From positions 37,501-101,500 of the forward strand of contig JAJOZX010000875.1 in NCBI GenBank assembly GCA_023014485.1: DNA of 64,000 nt, in the 5' to 3' direction. The first letter of the stretch is position 1. The number at the start of each line of letters is the position of its first letter. Below, one piece after another: positions 1-11,635 of the stretch. Under the pieces are notes generated by a model. That model was not told the DNA's origin. It saw nothing but the letters and a program-made list of their open reading frames with translations, and searched no databases. This DNA is from Bathynomus jamesi. Lineage: Eukaryota; Arthropoda; Malacostraca; Isopoda; Cirolanidae. Position numbers and translations under genes: made by a program.

Positions 1-886
1 ATGTATACACACTTTAACAGCTGATAGCTCAATTGATGTTTCTTTCTTTCCAAGTTAAACCCATTAGAATTAATAATGGCAGTCAGACTAAGCTTTGAAC
101 AAAGGAAATTCATTCTAAAATGCTACTGGAAGTGTGAAAACGCAGTTGAAGTGCAAAGACAGTTTAGGAGGGAGTTTCAAACAGATCCACCAACGCGACT
201 TACCATCACTCGAATTAGAGATAAGTTTGAAGCCGATGGAACTGTTCAGAATGTCCACAAGAAGCGTTCCGGAAGACCACGGACATCGACAAGCCCCACA
301 AAGCAAGAAAGAGTACTGGAAACGTATCACCAAAGTCCAAGAAAATCTGTGCGGCAAGCGAGTCGTGAGGTAGGAATTTCAGAATCGTCTGTCCAACGCA
401 TTTTGAAGCGCTGTCAATGGAAAAGTTACATTCCAAGATTAGTCCATGCTATTAATGAAGATGATCCGGACCGAAGAGTGGAGTATTGCGAGTGGTACTT
501 GGCACGATGTGGATGTGGATTGGACGAAGGGGTTTCGTAGAATACCCTCCGTGTTCACCAGACCTCACACCACTAGACTTTTGTTATGGGGATACTTAAA
601 AGACAAAGTCTACGCTATAAAACCTGCAACAGTCGCTGAATTGAGAGCACCATTGAACGAGAATGCACACAAATATCAAACGAAATGTTTCGTGATGTTT
701 GCGATTCCATTGCTTCGCGTTATCAGCAGTGCCTGGACCAGAACGGACGTCAGTTTGAAAACAGGCGTTGACAAACAATTAAATAATGTCTGTAGATTCT
801 ATTACATTTTGAAAATGAAATGTATTTTAATAAACACTGCCTTTATAAGTATTTAAAGTGTGTATACATTTTTTTGGGACGCCCTG
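1..886 (+). mobile_element. Internally deleted IS630/Tc1-type element, 5' end cut by window
   Basis: The 17 bases at the window start are the exact reverse complement of 853-869, so they belong to a terminal inverted repeat whose outermost bases lie before the window. The right end carries the CAGGGCGTCCC terminus (reverse strand) followed by TA at 887-888, the TA target duplication of the superfamily. The interior holds the N- and C-terminal parts of a transposase but not the catalytic core, so it could move only with transposase supplied elsewhere. Confidence 0.8.
76..771 (+). pseudogene. Transposase remnant (DUF4817-type helix-turn-helix plus C-terminus)
   Basis: Codons 1 to about 140 from ATG 76 encode a paired helix-turn-helix DNA-binding region: an N-terminal [15 protein letters not shown] segment, then a GRPRTS linker, then a second helix-turn-helix with [20 protein letters not shown]. 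After ...[12 protein letters not shown] the sequence jumps to the SPDLTPLDF block near 560-590 and, in another frame, to WGYLKDKVYA and a C-terminus ending ENRR at stop 769-771. The first two catalytic acidic residues and their flanks are missing, so roughly half the gene is deleted, and a frameshift lies near 590. It is a dead copy; the family call rests on motif recognition. Confidence 0.75.
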
Positions 887-893
887 TATATAT

Positions 894-1230
894 TTGGGTG
901 GATCACTTTTCACTTTTTTAAAAAATTATAGCTGGTCAAAGTTTTTCCCATGATCTGGTTCAGTGGAAGTACACTGACACCATTTTTACCAAAATCGATC
1001 AATATTTAGGGGTCGCGCATCGACCTTGAAAATTTCAATTTTGGAAATTTGGCCAAATTGACAATTTTTTACTGAATAAAGATAAATCATCAAATGACCA
1101 TATTTTCTGAATCCTCTCAGTGAAAGAAATCCTCTCAGATACTTACCAAGTTGATCGGACAAGTGGTTTAGAAGTTACACTCACCTAGAAATAACATTAA
1201 AATTTAAAATACCGTATTTGTCCCCCGTTA
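894..1230 (+). repeat. Left terminal inverted repeat of long-TIR transposon
   Basis: Pairs with 4484-4818 over its whole length, with scattered mismatches and a few short indels. The outer end reads TTGGGTGGATCAC and the inner end reads ACCGTATTTGTCCCC. A (TTTAC)AG acceptor-like site at 1330-1338 just inside suggests that a 5' untranslated exon and promoter could lie within this arm (inference). Confidence 0.85.
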
Positions 1231-1386
1231 TGGACGTAATCATAGCATCAGTAGCTGGCGCATCCTAAAATCCCAATTACACACACACGCTATGTCTATG
1301 ACCAATATTTTTACTAATCACAGTTTGCTTTTTACAGATCAACTGTGTCAATTGATTCTTGTTTGATAAGTCTAGACTTTAGTACA

Positions 1387-4261
1387 ATGGATAAACTGTT
1401 AACAACCAGGAGTGGGAAGACTCTGAAAGTTACTTATTCTGGAAAAGAGAAAGCAGCAACAACAGCACCACCTTCTCTAAGGTCAGCCACGGACGTCTTC
1501 TTAATTGGTCAGCCATCTTCCTCGATCGGTGGTGCCAAATTGCCAACCACCCATCAAGTTCTCCAGTACTTCTTCTATGCCAAGCAGGAAACTACTGACA
1601 GGAAGGCCGCCGTAAAAGACACGGTGGCCAATGTTCTGGCATTTTGGAACATGGCACGTATAAAGACGATCACGAGGCGTAACTGCGAAAGAAAACTGGA
1701 GTTACTGTGGGAAGAGTGGCGCTCGCTGCAGAAGAGCAAGATGAGAGACAGTGACGCGGGAAAAGGCAGGGAGAAGTTTTCAGAAAATCTGAACAAGCTC
1801 TGGGACATCGGAGCTCCCGATGCTATTGAAGAGATACAGAAAAGTCGACTGCTCTCAGACAACAACAAACAAGAAGATATTAAATTTTATGAGGATCAAC
1901 GGGGCCTGCGCCAGGCAACAATGAGTGGGAATGATAAAGTGTTCGTTGTCAAGAGAAAACGGCAACTCTCAAGACAACAATCTCGTGATGAGCCAGGCAC
2001 CTCAAAAACGAAATTAGGAACCGAAGCTGAGAGCGACGATGAATCTATAGAAAGCAGATCATCGAGCAACTCCGAATCACAGCTAGAACCACCATACCGA
2101 CAGCCGAGAGAATCAACTGTATCAATCAGCCTTCCTCACCGCATCCTCAATGCACCGGCTGTTATTGAAGTGGCTGATCGCTTCCGGATGTCCAATAATC
2201 AGGTGTGTATATATCAGTAATGATCTTTCCTTGACAAAGATATAATAGACGTAACGACGGAAAATTTAGTGATTATTTTGTCACATAAAAACCATACGCA
2301 TCCTTGTCAATTTCCTTTCAATTTCGCACATAGGTGGCAAGTGTCGTGGCGGCAGTCCTACGTTCGGCAGATCCGCCCGCAGACCTGGACAAATTCAGTA
2401 TCTCGAAGGACACGTCTCGCCGTGGAAGAGTGGCACATCGTTGTGAAGTGTCGACAGCTGTGCAGAAATCCTTCGTATCTCCGAGGCATGCTGTCGTCCA
2501 CTGGGACGGTAAAGTAATCAAGGTCAGTTTTGCCCTCACCGTGGACGACAGTGAATTAACATGTTCCAGTGACGACAGTGGATTGACATATTCCAGTGGA
2601 CGATAATGGATTGGCATGTATGACATACGTTTCAGGACTCTCTTGGATCATTGGAGCACCGCCAGGCGATTCTCATCTCCGGAGCTCCCCAATGCACAGA
2701 AGGAAAGTTGCTGGCCGTTCCGACTGTTGCTGACGGCACCGGTCTGTCCCAGGCCCAGGCGACCTTTCGTGCTCTCAAAGACTGGGGATGCGAGAACAAC
2801 GTGATTGGACTGTGCTTCGACACAACTTCCTCCAATACGGGGAGGGTGCAGGGTGCGGTGGTCCGGCTGGAGAACATGCTTGGTAAACCGCTCTTCCAGC
2901 TGGGCTGTCGCCATCACGTTATGGAGCTCATCGTGGGGGCAGTGGTCATCACCGCGTTTGGAAGAACCACAGCACCAACTGAACCTTTGTTCCAGTATCT
3001 GAGGAGAAGGTGAATTTCAAGTCTAAGGCGCATTTGTTTTCTCCAATGATTTTTTGCCTTCAGAGCAATTGAGATATCAGCGTCCTTCTACTAATGATGT
3101 TAATAGCAGTCGAAAAGGGAAACTTCAGTCGTTTTCATGCAATATTTTCATAACTCCCTTTCAGGTGGGACAAGCTCGACCTCTCGACTTATCGCGAGCT
3201 GGAGATCGAGCATTTGGCGGAGGTGACGTGGCTGATGGAGCTCCGAGATGAGGCAGTCAAGTTCCTCGGCACCGCTTCTGGTCTTGTCAGAGAAGACTAC
3301 CGAGAAGTGGCGGAGATTACACTCCTGGTACTCGGGGCCCAGCCACGTCGTGGCACACACTTCATGCGCCCAGGAGCCTACCATCATGCGAGGTGGATGG
3401 CCAAGGTTGGTATTTTGAATTAGAAGTTAAATATTGTATTGCCTTCTGCAAACAGCCATTTGAAGTCCCTACCAGAAAAAAATAAGATAAATAATTTACC
3501 ATTAAACAAACTTATATGGAGTGGTATCGGTATTTATACATCACAGTGCGTATTCGTTTCAGATCATCTACTACACGAAGCTCCTGATGTTCAGCGGTCA
3601 GCTGGAGTTCGACGACGAGCTGGTACAGAAACTTCAGAGAGTGGTACTATTTACTGCACTCCTCTACGCACCTGCCTGGCTGGCGGCTCCTGTCGCAGCT
3701 GATGCCCCGCTGAATGACCTTGTGTTGTACCAGCGTCTTCTGCAGTACAGGGCTGTGGATCGCGAGATTGCAGAGGCTTCACTGGCAGTGATCAGGCGGC
3801 ACTTGTGGTATCTGAGGCCTCAGACCGTCGTTTTCGCCCTCTGCAGTGACAAAGTGGAAGACACTGTGAAGCACGAGATGGCAAAGAAGCTGTGCCGCCT
3901 CGCTGTGCCCGAGGACTTCACGTATGACAACGTCTCGGTTGATGACACGACGCGCCTTCCGGACCTGATCGATGAGTCATCGTGGTTCGTGTTCACAGGC
4001 CTGCAGGTGTGCGCGTCTACGTGGCTCACTCTGCCGGTGAATAAGTGGGATCAAGATAAGAACTACTGTGATCTGAAGAATGTCATCTCGCATCTGAAAG
4101 TTACCAACGACGTGGCAGAGAGAGGGATAAAACTGATAGAAGATTACGCGAACACTGTCACAAAAGACGAGTCACAGCTGCAGGGTCTTCTTCAGCTCGT
4201 GGAAAAGAGCCGGAAAGAACTCGGTGACTTCAAGAAGTCGTCACTTGCCAAGATGACGTAG
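1387..4261 (+). CDS. Transposase-like protein, 772 aa, five exons
   Basis: Exons 1387-2202, 2334-2522, 2636-3009, 3165-3405 and 3563-4261 join in frame through four GT-AG introns of 113-157 bp to give 772 residues without a stop. An in-frame upstream ATG exists at 1345; 1387 (MDKLLTTRSGK) is preferred because it follows AGTACA. Residues ~90-170 are charged and helical and could be a DNA-binding region; ~195-250 are a Ser/Glu/Arg-rich linker. The likely catalytic part carries CFDTTSSNTG (Asp397) and then CRHH (Cys426, His429), which resembles the Asp and C-x-x-H signatures of RNase-H-fold transposases such as hAT, P and Kolobok. The C-terminal block contains NDVAERGIKLIEDY, a candidate for the last acidic residue. 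It probably cuts and joins its own inverted repeats in the nucleus. Class membership and catalytic residues are inference. Confidence 0.75.
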
Positions 4262-4483
4262 CGCAGAGGGAAAGGGAGTTAGCAGAGAGAGTACATGGCG
4301 CACGCCTTAAGATGACGTGTGTTCTAACCACGATTCATACAGTTTTTGAACCTAGTTAGGGGCACCGGAGTAAGTGCCTTTAGTGATATCGGTAAACCGT
4401 TTTAATACAAAATACATTTGATCTTTCCTTATTCGTTTTATCTTATCCTAAAAAGCAGACAATGGCAGACAGCATATGGAGGT

Positions 4484-4920
<437 letters not shown>

Positions 4921-4926
4921 TAAAAT

Positions 4927-6740
4927 TTAGGGTGGTTCAAATTTTCGAAATCTTGTTCCACTTCCTAAAAAAGTATTTCGGGTAAAGTTTTGTCTTTTTT
5001 CGATTTTATTTATAGGTCGATGGGAAATTTTTCTACTACGTAAAAAGGACTGAGTTGAGTGATTGAATTTTTTGTTCCTACTTTTTTGTAGTTTTGGTAG
5101 TTATGGTCAAATTATCCCATGCTCAGAGAATGGGAAAAGCTAAAGAAAAATAAGAACAAAGACAAGCATGCAGAGAAATTAAGAGAAAAAGAGTAAAATT
5201 GGAAGGCAGACTTAAAAGGTTTATTTGACATTGCTCATACTGATGCTTTGAAGATGGTCAGAATTTATGAAGATCGAGAGTTACTTGCTGCTCAACGTGA
5301 GAAAGGAAGACTAGGTAAGGTGAGAGGTGTAGATTGAGCACTAGCCAGAAGAGAGGAAGATTAACAAAAAGATAGCAGACATTTAAGAAAAGAATTTCGC
5401 AAGAAAAGGAAAATAAGAAACAGCGTGAAGAAAAGGTTAGCTTTGTGTTTCCTCCTCAGAGTCCTCATCTGAGACTGAAATAGAAAGCAAACAGCTGATA
5501 AAAAGAGGCAACACTTGGTGTTATTGGTGGTGGCCTGAGCCATCTACTTCGGCTGCAAAGCCATTGAAAAGGAAAAGTTATTAGATGATAAGTTGTCCAC
5601 TTGCCTAGATGTAGCCAAGTTGAGTGTCGAAAGACAGCGCTTGTGCTGACACCCACCAATTCAAAGTCTCGGCCATAATCCAGCAGAATACAGCGTCACT
5701 TATTCATCTGTTCATCAAGAAAGACTGAAGCGTCGACAAAAGATTGCTGGGAATTTGAAGAAGTTGTTTAAGCCGCAAGTTCCCCTAACTACACACTGGA
5801 ATGAAAAACTACTGGAGGATATAACGGGGAAGACAAACTTCTGGCGAAGGAGTTGATCAGCTGCTTGGTGTTCCCAAACTTTCATCAGGAACTGGTGATT
5901 CAGCAGCCTCAGCTGTTTATGAAGCATTTGTAACTTGGGGAATTTCAATCATGTTAAGATTTGACACAACAGCTGCCAATACTGGCTTAAGAAATGGAGC
6001 ATGCATTATCTTTGAGCAAAAGAGGGGAAAGATATGTTGTGGTTAGCATGTCGTCATCACATGCTGGAGATAATGATTGAAGCGGTTGTGTCTACCTCTC
6101 TAGTGTCTTCAAAAGGTCCTGAAATTATAATTTTCAAGCGGTTCCAAAGTAAGTGGTCATCAATCACTCACACTAACTTCCAGACAGCATTATCTGATAC
6201 ATTTACTACGCATGAAGTTGCTGACATGAAATGATAACATTTGCATCGTGAACTCCTGGAACTTACAATTATATTTCTGAGAGGAACACCAACCAAAGGA
6301 ATAATTTTTTAAGTCTCCAGCAGGTCTTCATCGTGCAGATGGATGGCCAAAGCTATTTATTCCCTGAAGATCTGGATATTCAGGAGACAATTCAAGTTGA
6401 TCGCAAGAAAGGAGAAAGGATTGAGAGACATCTGCATTCTTGTTATTTGGCTGTATGCGAAGGCTAAAAAATATTGATAAGCACAAAGACCAAAACAAAA
6501 CCATTTCAGTTGTCGCTGTAAATAAATTTTTGGGGCACCTCTGGTACTTGCCTGAGGAACTGGTTACACTCTCTTTGATGACGAAGTATCTTCTGACTCA
6601 AAATACAAGATGGTCCAGGCCTTGCAAACCCAAGGAGATCAGCACTCAATGAAACGTGTCAATCTGGACTCTGCACTGATTCAGCATAGGAAATTGGAAG
6701 ACTTTGTTGATAGGCTCTCCCGTTTTCATAGCCTATCTTC
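4927..6740 (+). mobile_element. Decayed long-TIR-family copy 2, 3' end missing
   Basis: Starts with TTAGGGTGGTTC just after the (TA)n tract, like the TTAGGTGG start of copy 1, and holds a broken homologue of the same protein in the same order. No matching right inverted repeat was found down to 7060, so the 3' end is truncated or lost. It diverges clearly from copy 1 and is probably a different subfamily. Confidence 0.65.
5110..6660 (+). pseudogene. Broken homologue of the 772-aa transposase, without introns
   Basis: Fragments in changing frames match copy 1 in order: a DLKGLFDIAHTDALKM...YEDRE stretch (~5210-5280) matching its LNKLWDIGAPDAI...YEDQR; HWNEKLLED (~5800) matching HWDGKVIKD; RFDTTAANTG (Asp codon 5963-5965); CRHHMLEI (6049-6072); RFQSKWSSI (~6150); RWMAKAIYSLK (~6340); and WYLPEELVTLS (~6540). 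Frameshifts and stops break it repeatedly. The positions of copy 1 introns 2, 3 and 4 are read through without an intron. It lacks the last ~100 residues. The conserved Asp and CRHH blocks support these as functional core motifs of the family. Confidence 0.7.
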
Positions 6741-7060
6741 ATCATCAAAACCCAGGTCTGTAAACCTCACATAGGCCACCAGCTCATTTCCCTACAGAGT
6801 TTTATTTGGCGTGCTAAACTACTTTGCATAGCCTAGAAACTCAACATATACTCTCAGCCTAACCAAATAGTCTCTGTGAAGTGTTTTCGTACCGTAGAAT
6901 CGAACTCACTATTACGACCGCAAGTAGGCTTGCTTATTGTTGTGTGTTAAATACCGTACATATTATTACCTTAATAATTATTGTTTCTTATCACCATTGT
7001 ATCATTTAACTTATATCCTGCGTAAAATCATTCCCTATTGTCCATAAGCATTCATTGTAA
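6741..7060. other. No feature seen
   Basis: AT-rich sequence with no open frame, repeat arm or RNA-like motif that I can support. Confidence 0.5.
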
Positions 7061-7139
7061 TATTGCTTGATTTCTGCAAAAGGAATTGTTAATCACTGTA
7101 AACAAATAATTCATTTGTTTTTCACAGTTATTTTTCATT

Positions 7140-7700
7140 TATTTTTCGATGGCTCAGGACCGACCTGCGGTCGACCCTTGTGCAATATCCCGCTTCATTT
7201 GTGGGATTTTCTGGAGAAGGGAATTGCTTTCCGACCTCTTCCTGCCCTCGTCAGGGTTTTTGCACAGGAACCTGTCCACCTAGTTCTTGAAATTATTCAG
7301 GTTGGTGTGCTGGAGATGCCTCAGTTTTTTGGGCAGAACATTAAAAGTTTTGGGCCTCATATTCGGAGGATATTTTTCATCCTTGTTTTCATAGCCCCAT
7401 TTCCCACCGCAGTTGGGACAGCACAAAATCTGCCTCTTCTCTCATTCCAGTGTGTTTCTATTTCGTTTCTAAGGTTAGGGACAAAACCTTCGAGTATTTT
7501 CCTATAGTGGTTTCCAGAGCTAAATTTTGCAAGTATTGTAATTTGCAGTGTGCATGGTCAGTAAACAGGCCTAGTATATTTGTGTATAATAAATTTATAG
7601 GGTTTCTAATCTTCGTGCTTGGTTTTCCTAGATAATGGTCGTTTCCTGGTCGATGTTGTCGGTTCCTGTTTGGTGTCATTGGTTGGGCAGCTGCATTTCG
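7140..7700 (-). pseudogene. LINE ORF2 remnant: endonuclease start joined to reverse transcriptase tail
   Basis: The 7650-7500 part contains NPINLLYTNILGLFTDHAH, like the LLYTNA-type opening of LINE apurinic endonucleases, and stops near LSLTLETK. The 7440-7145 part then reads RIRGPKLLMFCPKNLRHL...NNFKN*VDRFLCKNPDE, the RGP(K/R)LFN-LPK-LRN...PDEP signature that ends many LINE reverse transcriptases. The catalytic endonuclease core and all reverse transcriptase motifs between are absent, so about 2 kb of ORF2 is deleted. Confidence 0.65.
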
Positions 7701-7840
7701 GAGTACTGGGGCTGCGGCCCTTGATACCATTGTGGATGTTGCATCAACGTGGGTGATGTTGAATAGGAGAGTGATGTATGTAATGTTGAGGTGCATATAA
7801 CTGTGCTTTTATCATTCTCATTTCCTCTAAAAACTGTACT

Positions 7841-8086
7841 TCATTGCCACTCATTACTTCTATTTAGGATGTGAGCAGTTCTTTCTCGTTCTCTTCTTTG
7901 ATTACCCTTAATGCGAAAATACGGGCACTCCATATTTAGGCATTTTTCCTCTAATTGACTGGCTACACATAGAAGGGTGGAAATACTGTAGTAGCAGTTT
8001 GTTCTGTATCTGCAACTTCCATTCCTCATCATGTACAAACATATTTTCGGGTGATTATACATGCAGTTTGAGCCATATTTGCACAA
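7841..8086 (-). pseudogene. LINE ORF1 C-terminal part, CCCH zinc fingers
   Basis: The frame reads CKYGSNCMYNHPKICLYMM, then NGSCRYRTNCYY, then LEEKCLNMECPYFRIKGNQ. The C-x5-C-x3-H spacing marks CCCH zinc fingers, which bind RNA in other proteins. The second finger has lost its histidine region through a short change near YYSIS. It lies between the PHD-like frame upstream and the endonuclease start downstream on the same strand, consistent with one ORF1 now split by stops (8100-8340). Confidence 0.6.
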
Positions 8087-8356
8087 ACCTGTTTTGTAAT
8101 ATTCGCTATGGTCTGTCGTTTAGACTCCTTACGGGTCCTATCTCCTATGGGATTCAATTTCTTTTCTCTGTTCTACCACCACTTCTCTACTCAGTGTTTT
8201 TTAATCTTTGGTGTGTTTTCATTTGTATTCATGGGTCTCTCTATCTTGGGCAGGAGGTATTTCTCCGTCTAAGGCTACTTCTGCACCTCCCTGTAGTGTT
8301 TTTCTCTCGGTGTCCTGAATCTCATTTTCGTTTGTTTCGGCATTTTCTGACGTTTC

Positions 8357-8659
8357 CTAGTTTTCTGTCAGTGAACTTGTTGCAACTGATTCTTCAATTT
8401 CAACATTCTGCATTCCCGTTTGTACTTCTTTCCCATTATTTTCCATACACTTACCGCACACGAAGCCATAAAAGCCTATGATTTTGTTGTTTATTCTATT
8501 CATCATTTTCCTCTCCTTTTTATCTAAGTTTATGCATTCATAATGCTTAAATGTATTGCATAGAATGCATTTTAAGCACTTGGTATGGTCTTCCTCAATT
8601 TCGCAGTCGCAGAGCTGGTACGCGGCGCATTCTGTTAAAGATAACCGAACTCTATTCAA
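8357..8659 (-). pseudogene. LINE ORF1 N-terminal part, PHD-like finger
   Basis: About 100 residues. CDCEIEEDHTKCLKCILC...FKHYEC...FVCGKC gives the C-x-C...C-x2-C...H-x3-C...C-x2-C order of a PHD/RING-like zinc-binding fold. This finger type is known at the N-terminus of several arthropod LINE ORF1 proteins. Lysine-rich sequence upstream (8660-8790 on this strand) may be the original N-terminus but is cut by a stop. It ends before the CCCH part because of stops. Confidence 0.6.
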
Positions 8660-8800
8660 CCTATTACAACTTTACAACAGCAACTCACGTATTTTTTCAT
8701 ATCTTTTGCCATTTTTTATTTTCTTTCGTCTATTTCCTTTCTGCTTCTTGAATTTTGTCTGAGAAATCTCAACTGTCTCGTTTATGGTCTTGTTCCTCTC

Positions 8801-9366
8801 CGTAGGCCTCTTGGAAATACATCACGAAAGATGTTATTTCGTTCGAAGTGTTTTCAGTTTATATTTCAATTTGTTGTTTTTCTTTCTGTACACTGTATGA
8901 CAACGGTCTTCATTTAATAAATTATTTTCGTGTATTCATTGATACTTAATGCACACACACACACACACACACCACACACTGGTATAAGATAGAATTTACT
9001 GCTGAAATTATAAACACTAGTTATTTTGGTATTAACACAGAGCCGAAACAAACGTCCGTACATCACGAGATAGAAACAGTACACATACATATATATACTG
9101 AGTAATTGTCTTTTGTTGAACTGTGAACTTTTCTTTTGGTTTTTAATGTATTTTATTATAAAGTTCTTTCAGCCAGTGGTCCTCAAGCCTTCCACGTCGC
9201 CGACCAGTGAAAGTCTATTTTTACAACGGTAAGTACAATCGAGGTAAAAAGTTTGCCAAAACAATAAAAAACTTAAAACGTATTGGTTGTGAAAGAGATT
9301 GATGCCACGCCTTCGGTTTGTATGATTGGATATCAAAAGCGCTGGTCTTACAAGACATTCCCTTCA

Positions 9367-9411
<45 letters not shown>

Positions 9412-9927
9412 AAATAAATAAATAATAAATAATAAAATAAAATCAAACAAAAAATACAATGAAAAATAAAAATAGAAATAAGCGTTTCCCCCATTCTTCC
9501 CTTCCTGCATTGTGGTAAGGGAGGAAATATTATGTGAAATTGATATTTAAAGATTTAAATAACTGTAAATTTAAATAAATAATATTTAAATATATCTGTA
9601 AATAGGCTTTTCAATTCTGAATAAATAAGTCTTTCCTTACAATATAGTCACGTTTCGTTCCTCGCCTCAACTTCCCACTCATTCTCCAACTCGACAAGTG
9701 AAAATTCTCCGGCTAAATCAATGAATTTAATATCTAAACCAAAAGGGTTCCAAACTTATTTTCTTCATTATTCCCTACAGCAAAATAAAAAAAAGTTTCC
9801 CACTCCACCCTCAAAGGTTTCGAGGCCAGACCTATACATTACCATTAGTTTTACTTCTCCAAGTTACAAAATTTTTATTTATTTTCGTTTTTTATTTTAT
9901 GATTCACCGAGATTTAGTTTTCAGTAC

Positions 9928-9928
<1 letters not shown>
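8801..9928. other. AT-rich intergenic DNA with CA tracts
   Basis: Contains (CA)n at about 8950-8982 and 9365-9406 and an AT-rich stretch at 9410-9640. CAGTGGTCCTCAAGCC at ~9174 resembles a hAT terminus, but no partner was found. The 133-codon open frame at 9721-10122 runs through a (TA)n tract and shows no domain. Confidence 0.5.
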
Positions 9929-9964
<36 letters not shown>

Positions 9965-10137
9965 ATATAATACAGTGCCAGTGTCCGTATGCAGTTCAGT
10001 GGGTAACACCGTTTCCGATAAGCGAAAGGGGCTCGAATTTCGATGATGCTAGTAATAATAATAGAAGAGTTGGGGCAATGGGTCCAGAAACGGAGAAGAA
10101 GGTGGATGTAATTGGGGGATAGGATATGCATTTAGAG

Positions 10138-10260
10138 AGAGGTTGGTGGTGGTAATTGGGGGATGGAGGATGCATTTAGGGAGAGGGAAGTGACCCAAAA
10201 AGTAGAAAATTGAATATAGAGGAACCTAACCTAACCTAACCTAAACTTGAAAATAATTTT

Positions 10261-10311
<51 letters not shown>

Positions 10312-10349
10312 TTATATATTATATATACACATATATATTTTATATATTA

Positions 10350-10403
<54 letters not shown>

Positions 10404-10410
10404 ATATATA
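10138..10410. repeat. Dispersed repeat with CCTAA tract and (GT)n/(TA)n
   Basis: A purine-rich block (GGATGCATTTAGGGAGAGGG) leads into CCTAACCTAACCTAACCTAA at 10229-10250 and then (GT)n and (TA)n to 10410. The same block with the same telomere-like tract occurs inverted at 16620-16790. Confidence 0.6.
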
Positions 10411-10808
10411 CAGGGTGTCCCGTAAGTCTGGACCCATAGGGAAAAATAATAAAATTACAAAATGTCCAAAAATTTATTACATAATCTGTTCAAAGTGTCC
10501 GCCGTTGTGTCGCACACATAGTTGAAGACGCAATCTCCACTGCGACAGCACTTTCTGAATCACAGTCGCAGAAATTTCTTGACACGCCTCCACAATGCGT
10601 GCTTTAAGGTGGAAAATGTTCTGAAGTTTGACCTCGTACACTTTGGCTTTCAAGTGGCCCCACAAATAAAACTCCAGTGGAGTAAGATCATAATAAAAAA
10701 ATAATAAAAATAATAATAAAAATAATAAAAAAATATATATATAATAAATTTTTGGACTATTTTGTAATTTTATTATTTTTCCCTATGGGTCCAGACTTAC
10801 GGGACACC

Positions 10809-10811
<3 letters not shown>
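10411..10811 (-). mobile_element. IS630/Tc1-type MITE, CAGGGTGTCCCG termini (copy a)
   Basis: Inverted ends starting CAGGGTGTCCCGTAAGTC match over about 70 bp. TA duplications lie at 10409-10410 and 10812-10813. The 401 bp interior holds only the C-terminal end of a transposase. The related copy at 28751-29115 keeps the same coding piece. Confidence 0.85.
10477..10665 (-). pseudogene. Transposase C-terminal fragment in MITE copy a
   Basis: 62 codons reading WGHLKAKVYEVKLQNIFHL...VLSQWRLRLQLCVRHNGGHFEQIM. The W-G-x-L-K-x-K-V-Y block normally follows the third catalytic Asp in these transposases. Everything upstream is gone. The same fragment at 28865-29048 is almost residue-identical, so both descend from one deletion derivative that was then amplified. 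Confidence 0.75.
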
Positions 10812-10868
<57 letters not shown>

Positions 10869-10875
10869 ATATATG
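10812..10875. repeat. (TA)n microsatellite
   Basis: TA tract immediately after the MITE; the insertion appears to lie inside one TA tract. Confidence 0.9.
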
Positions 10876-10883
10876 CGTGTACG

Positions 10884-10985
10884 TGTGTCTGACGTCATAC
10901 TATGGACTTTAGCGGCCACCATTCAATTCTGCCTTAGGCATAACAGTGATATTACACCATCCGGAGTCGAACCGTTGGCATCAGT
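10884..10985 (-). repeat. tRNA-related dispersed repeat (GACGTCATAC family)
   Basis: On the minus strand a box-B-like GGTTCGACTCCGG is followed by a segment ending in GTATGACGTCAGA. Further copies lie at 16520-16585 (inverted), 48098-48125 and 48720-48775, with a decayed one near 61360-61430. A box B plus dispersal suggests a tRNA-derived SINE; box A is not clear. Confidence 0.5.
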
Positions 10986-11149
10986 GTGGTAGTTAAAATG
11001 TTTTAATCATCAATATAGGTATATATACTTTTATTTTTTATTTATGTTTCCTTATCTTTGCGCGACAGTGCTCACAAATCATTCTGTTGACCATCAGCTT
11101 ATTGAAATATATAGACATAATTTAAAAATAAGCAAGAAGTAAATAGAAA

Positions 11150-11630
11150 CACATTTGCATACGATATTTATTAACATGTCAAGAGATTATTTTTTATTAG
11201 TAAACTTACTGTTGGAAATAGTTACATTCTCATTCCTTTGCATGATACAGGGGTGGCGAACCTTTTTAACAGTCGCATGCCAAAAAAAAACCATGTAAAC
11301 CATAAAAAAAAATTCGAGTGCCCAACAAAGTTTATATATATTACACCAAATTATAAACATTAAGTCTATTATTTTATACTCATTATTGCAACGTTATTGC
11401 ATTTTGCTTAGCCGTGCCAGGCAAATTTAATCGCGTGCTCAAATGGGCACGCGTGCCATACGTTCTCCACCACTGGTATAATACATACAACTCTTCTCAG
11501 AAATAATAATACATCACATATGCATACAATATTTATTATGATGTCAAGAAATTATTTTTCATTACAGTAATATAATAAACTCGCAAATAATGGTGGAAAT
11601 AGTTACGTCTTCATTGCTTTGTATAACACA
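11150..11630. repeat. Diverged direct duplication flanking a hAT-like MITE
   Basis: 11150-11247 (CATTTGCATACGATATTTATT...) and 11512-11635 (CATATGCATACAATATTTATT...) are clearly related direct copies of about 100 bp with substitutions and small insertions. The MITE at 11248-11475 lies between them. Confidence 0.6.
11248..11475. mobile_element. hAT-like MITE (CAGGGGTGGCGAACC)
   Basis: Left end CAGGGGTGGCGAACC and right end GTTCTCCACCACTG form imperfect inverted termini with conserved GCATGCC/CGTGCC subterminal blocks. The flanks GCATGATA and GTATAATA agree at 6 of 8 bases, consistent with a decayed 8-bp target duplication. There is no coding sequence. Confidence 0.7.
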
Positions 11631-11635
11631 AGCAA

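Larger units (their letters stand above)
7060..8800 (-). mobile_element. LINE retrotransposon remnant with zinc-finger ORF1
   Basis: Read on the minus strand from ~8800: a PHD-like finger ORF, CCCH fingers, the start of an endonuclease domain, an internal deletion, and the extreme C-terminus of a reverse transcriptase. This is the order expected for ORF1-ORF2 of a CR1/Jockey-group LINE. Several stops and frameshifts show that it is old. Confidence 0.65.

Noticed and set aside
7067..8481. Plus-strand frames of 146 and 160 codons
   Set aside because: They lie opposite the LINE frames, are Phe/Leu-rich and show no domain; the minus strand has the finger and reverse transcriptase motifs.
9721..10122. 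133-codon open frame
   Set aside because: Its middle is a (TA)n tract translated as YIYIYI; no domain, and the flanks have intergenic composition.
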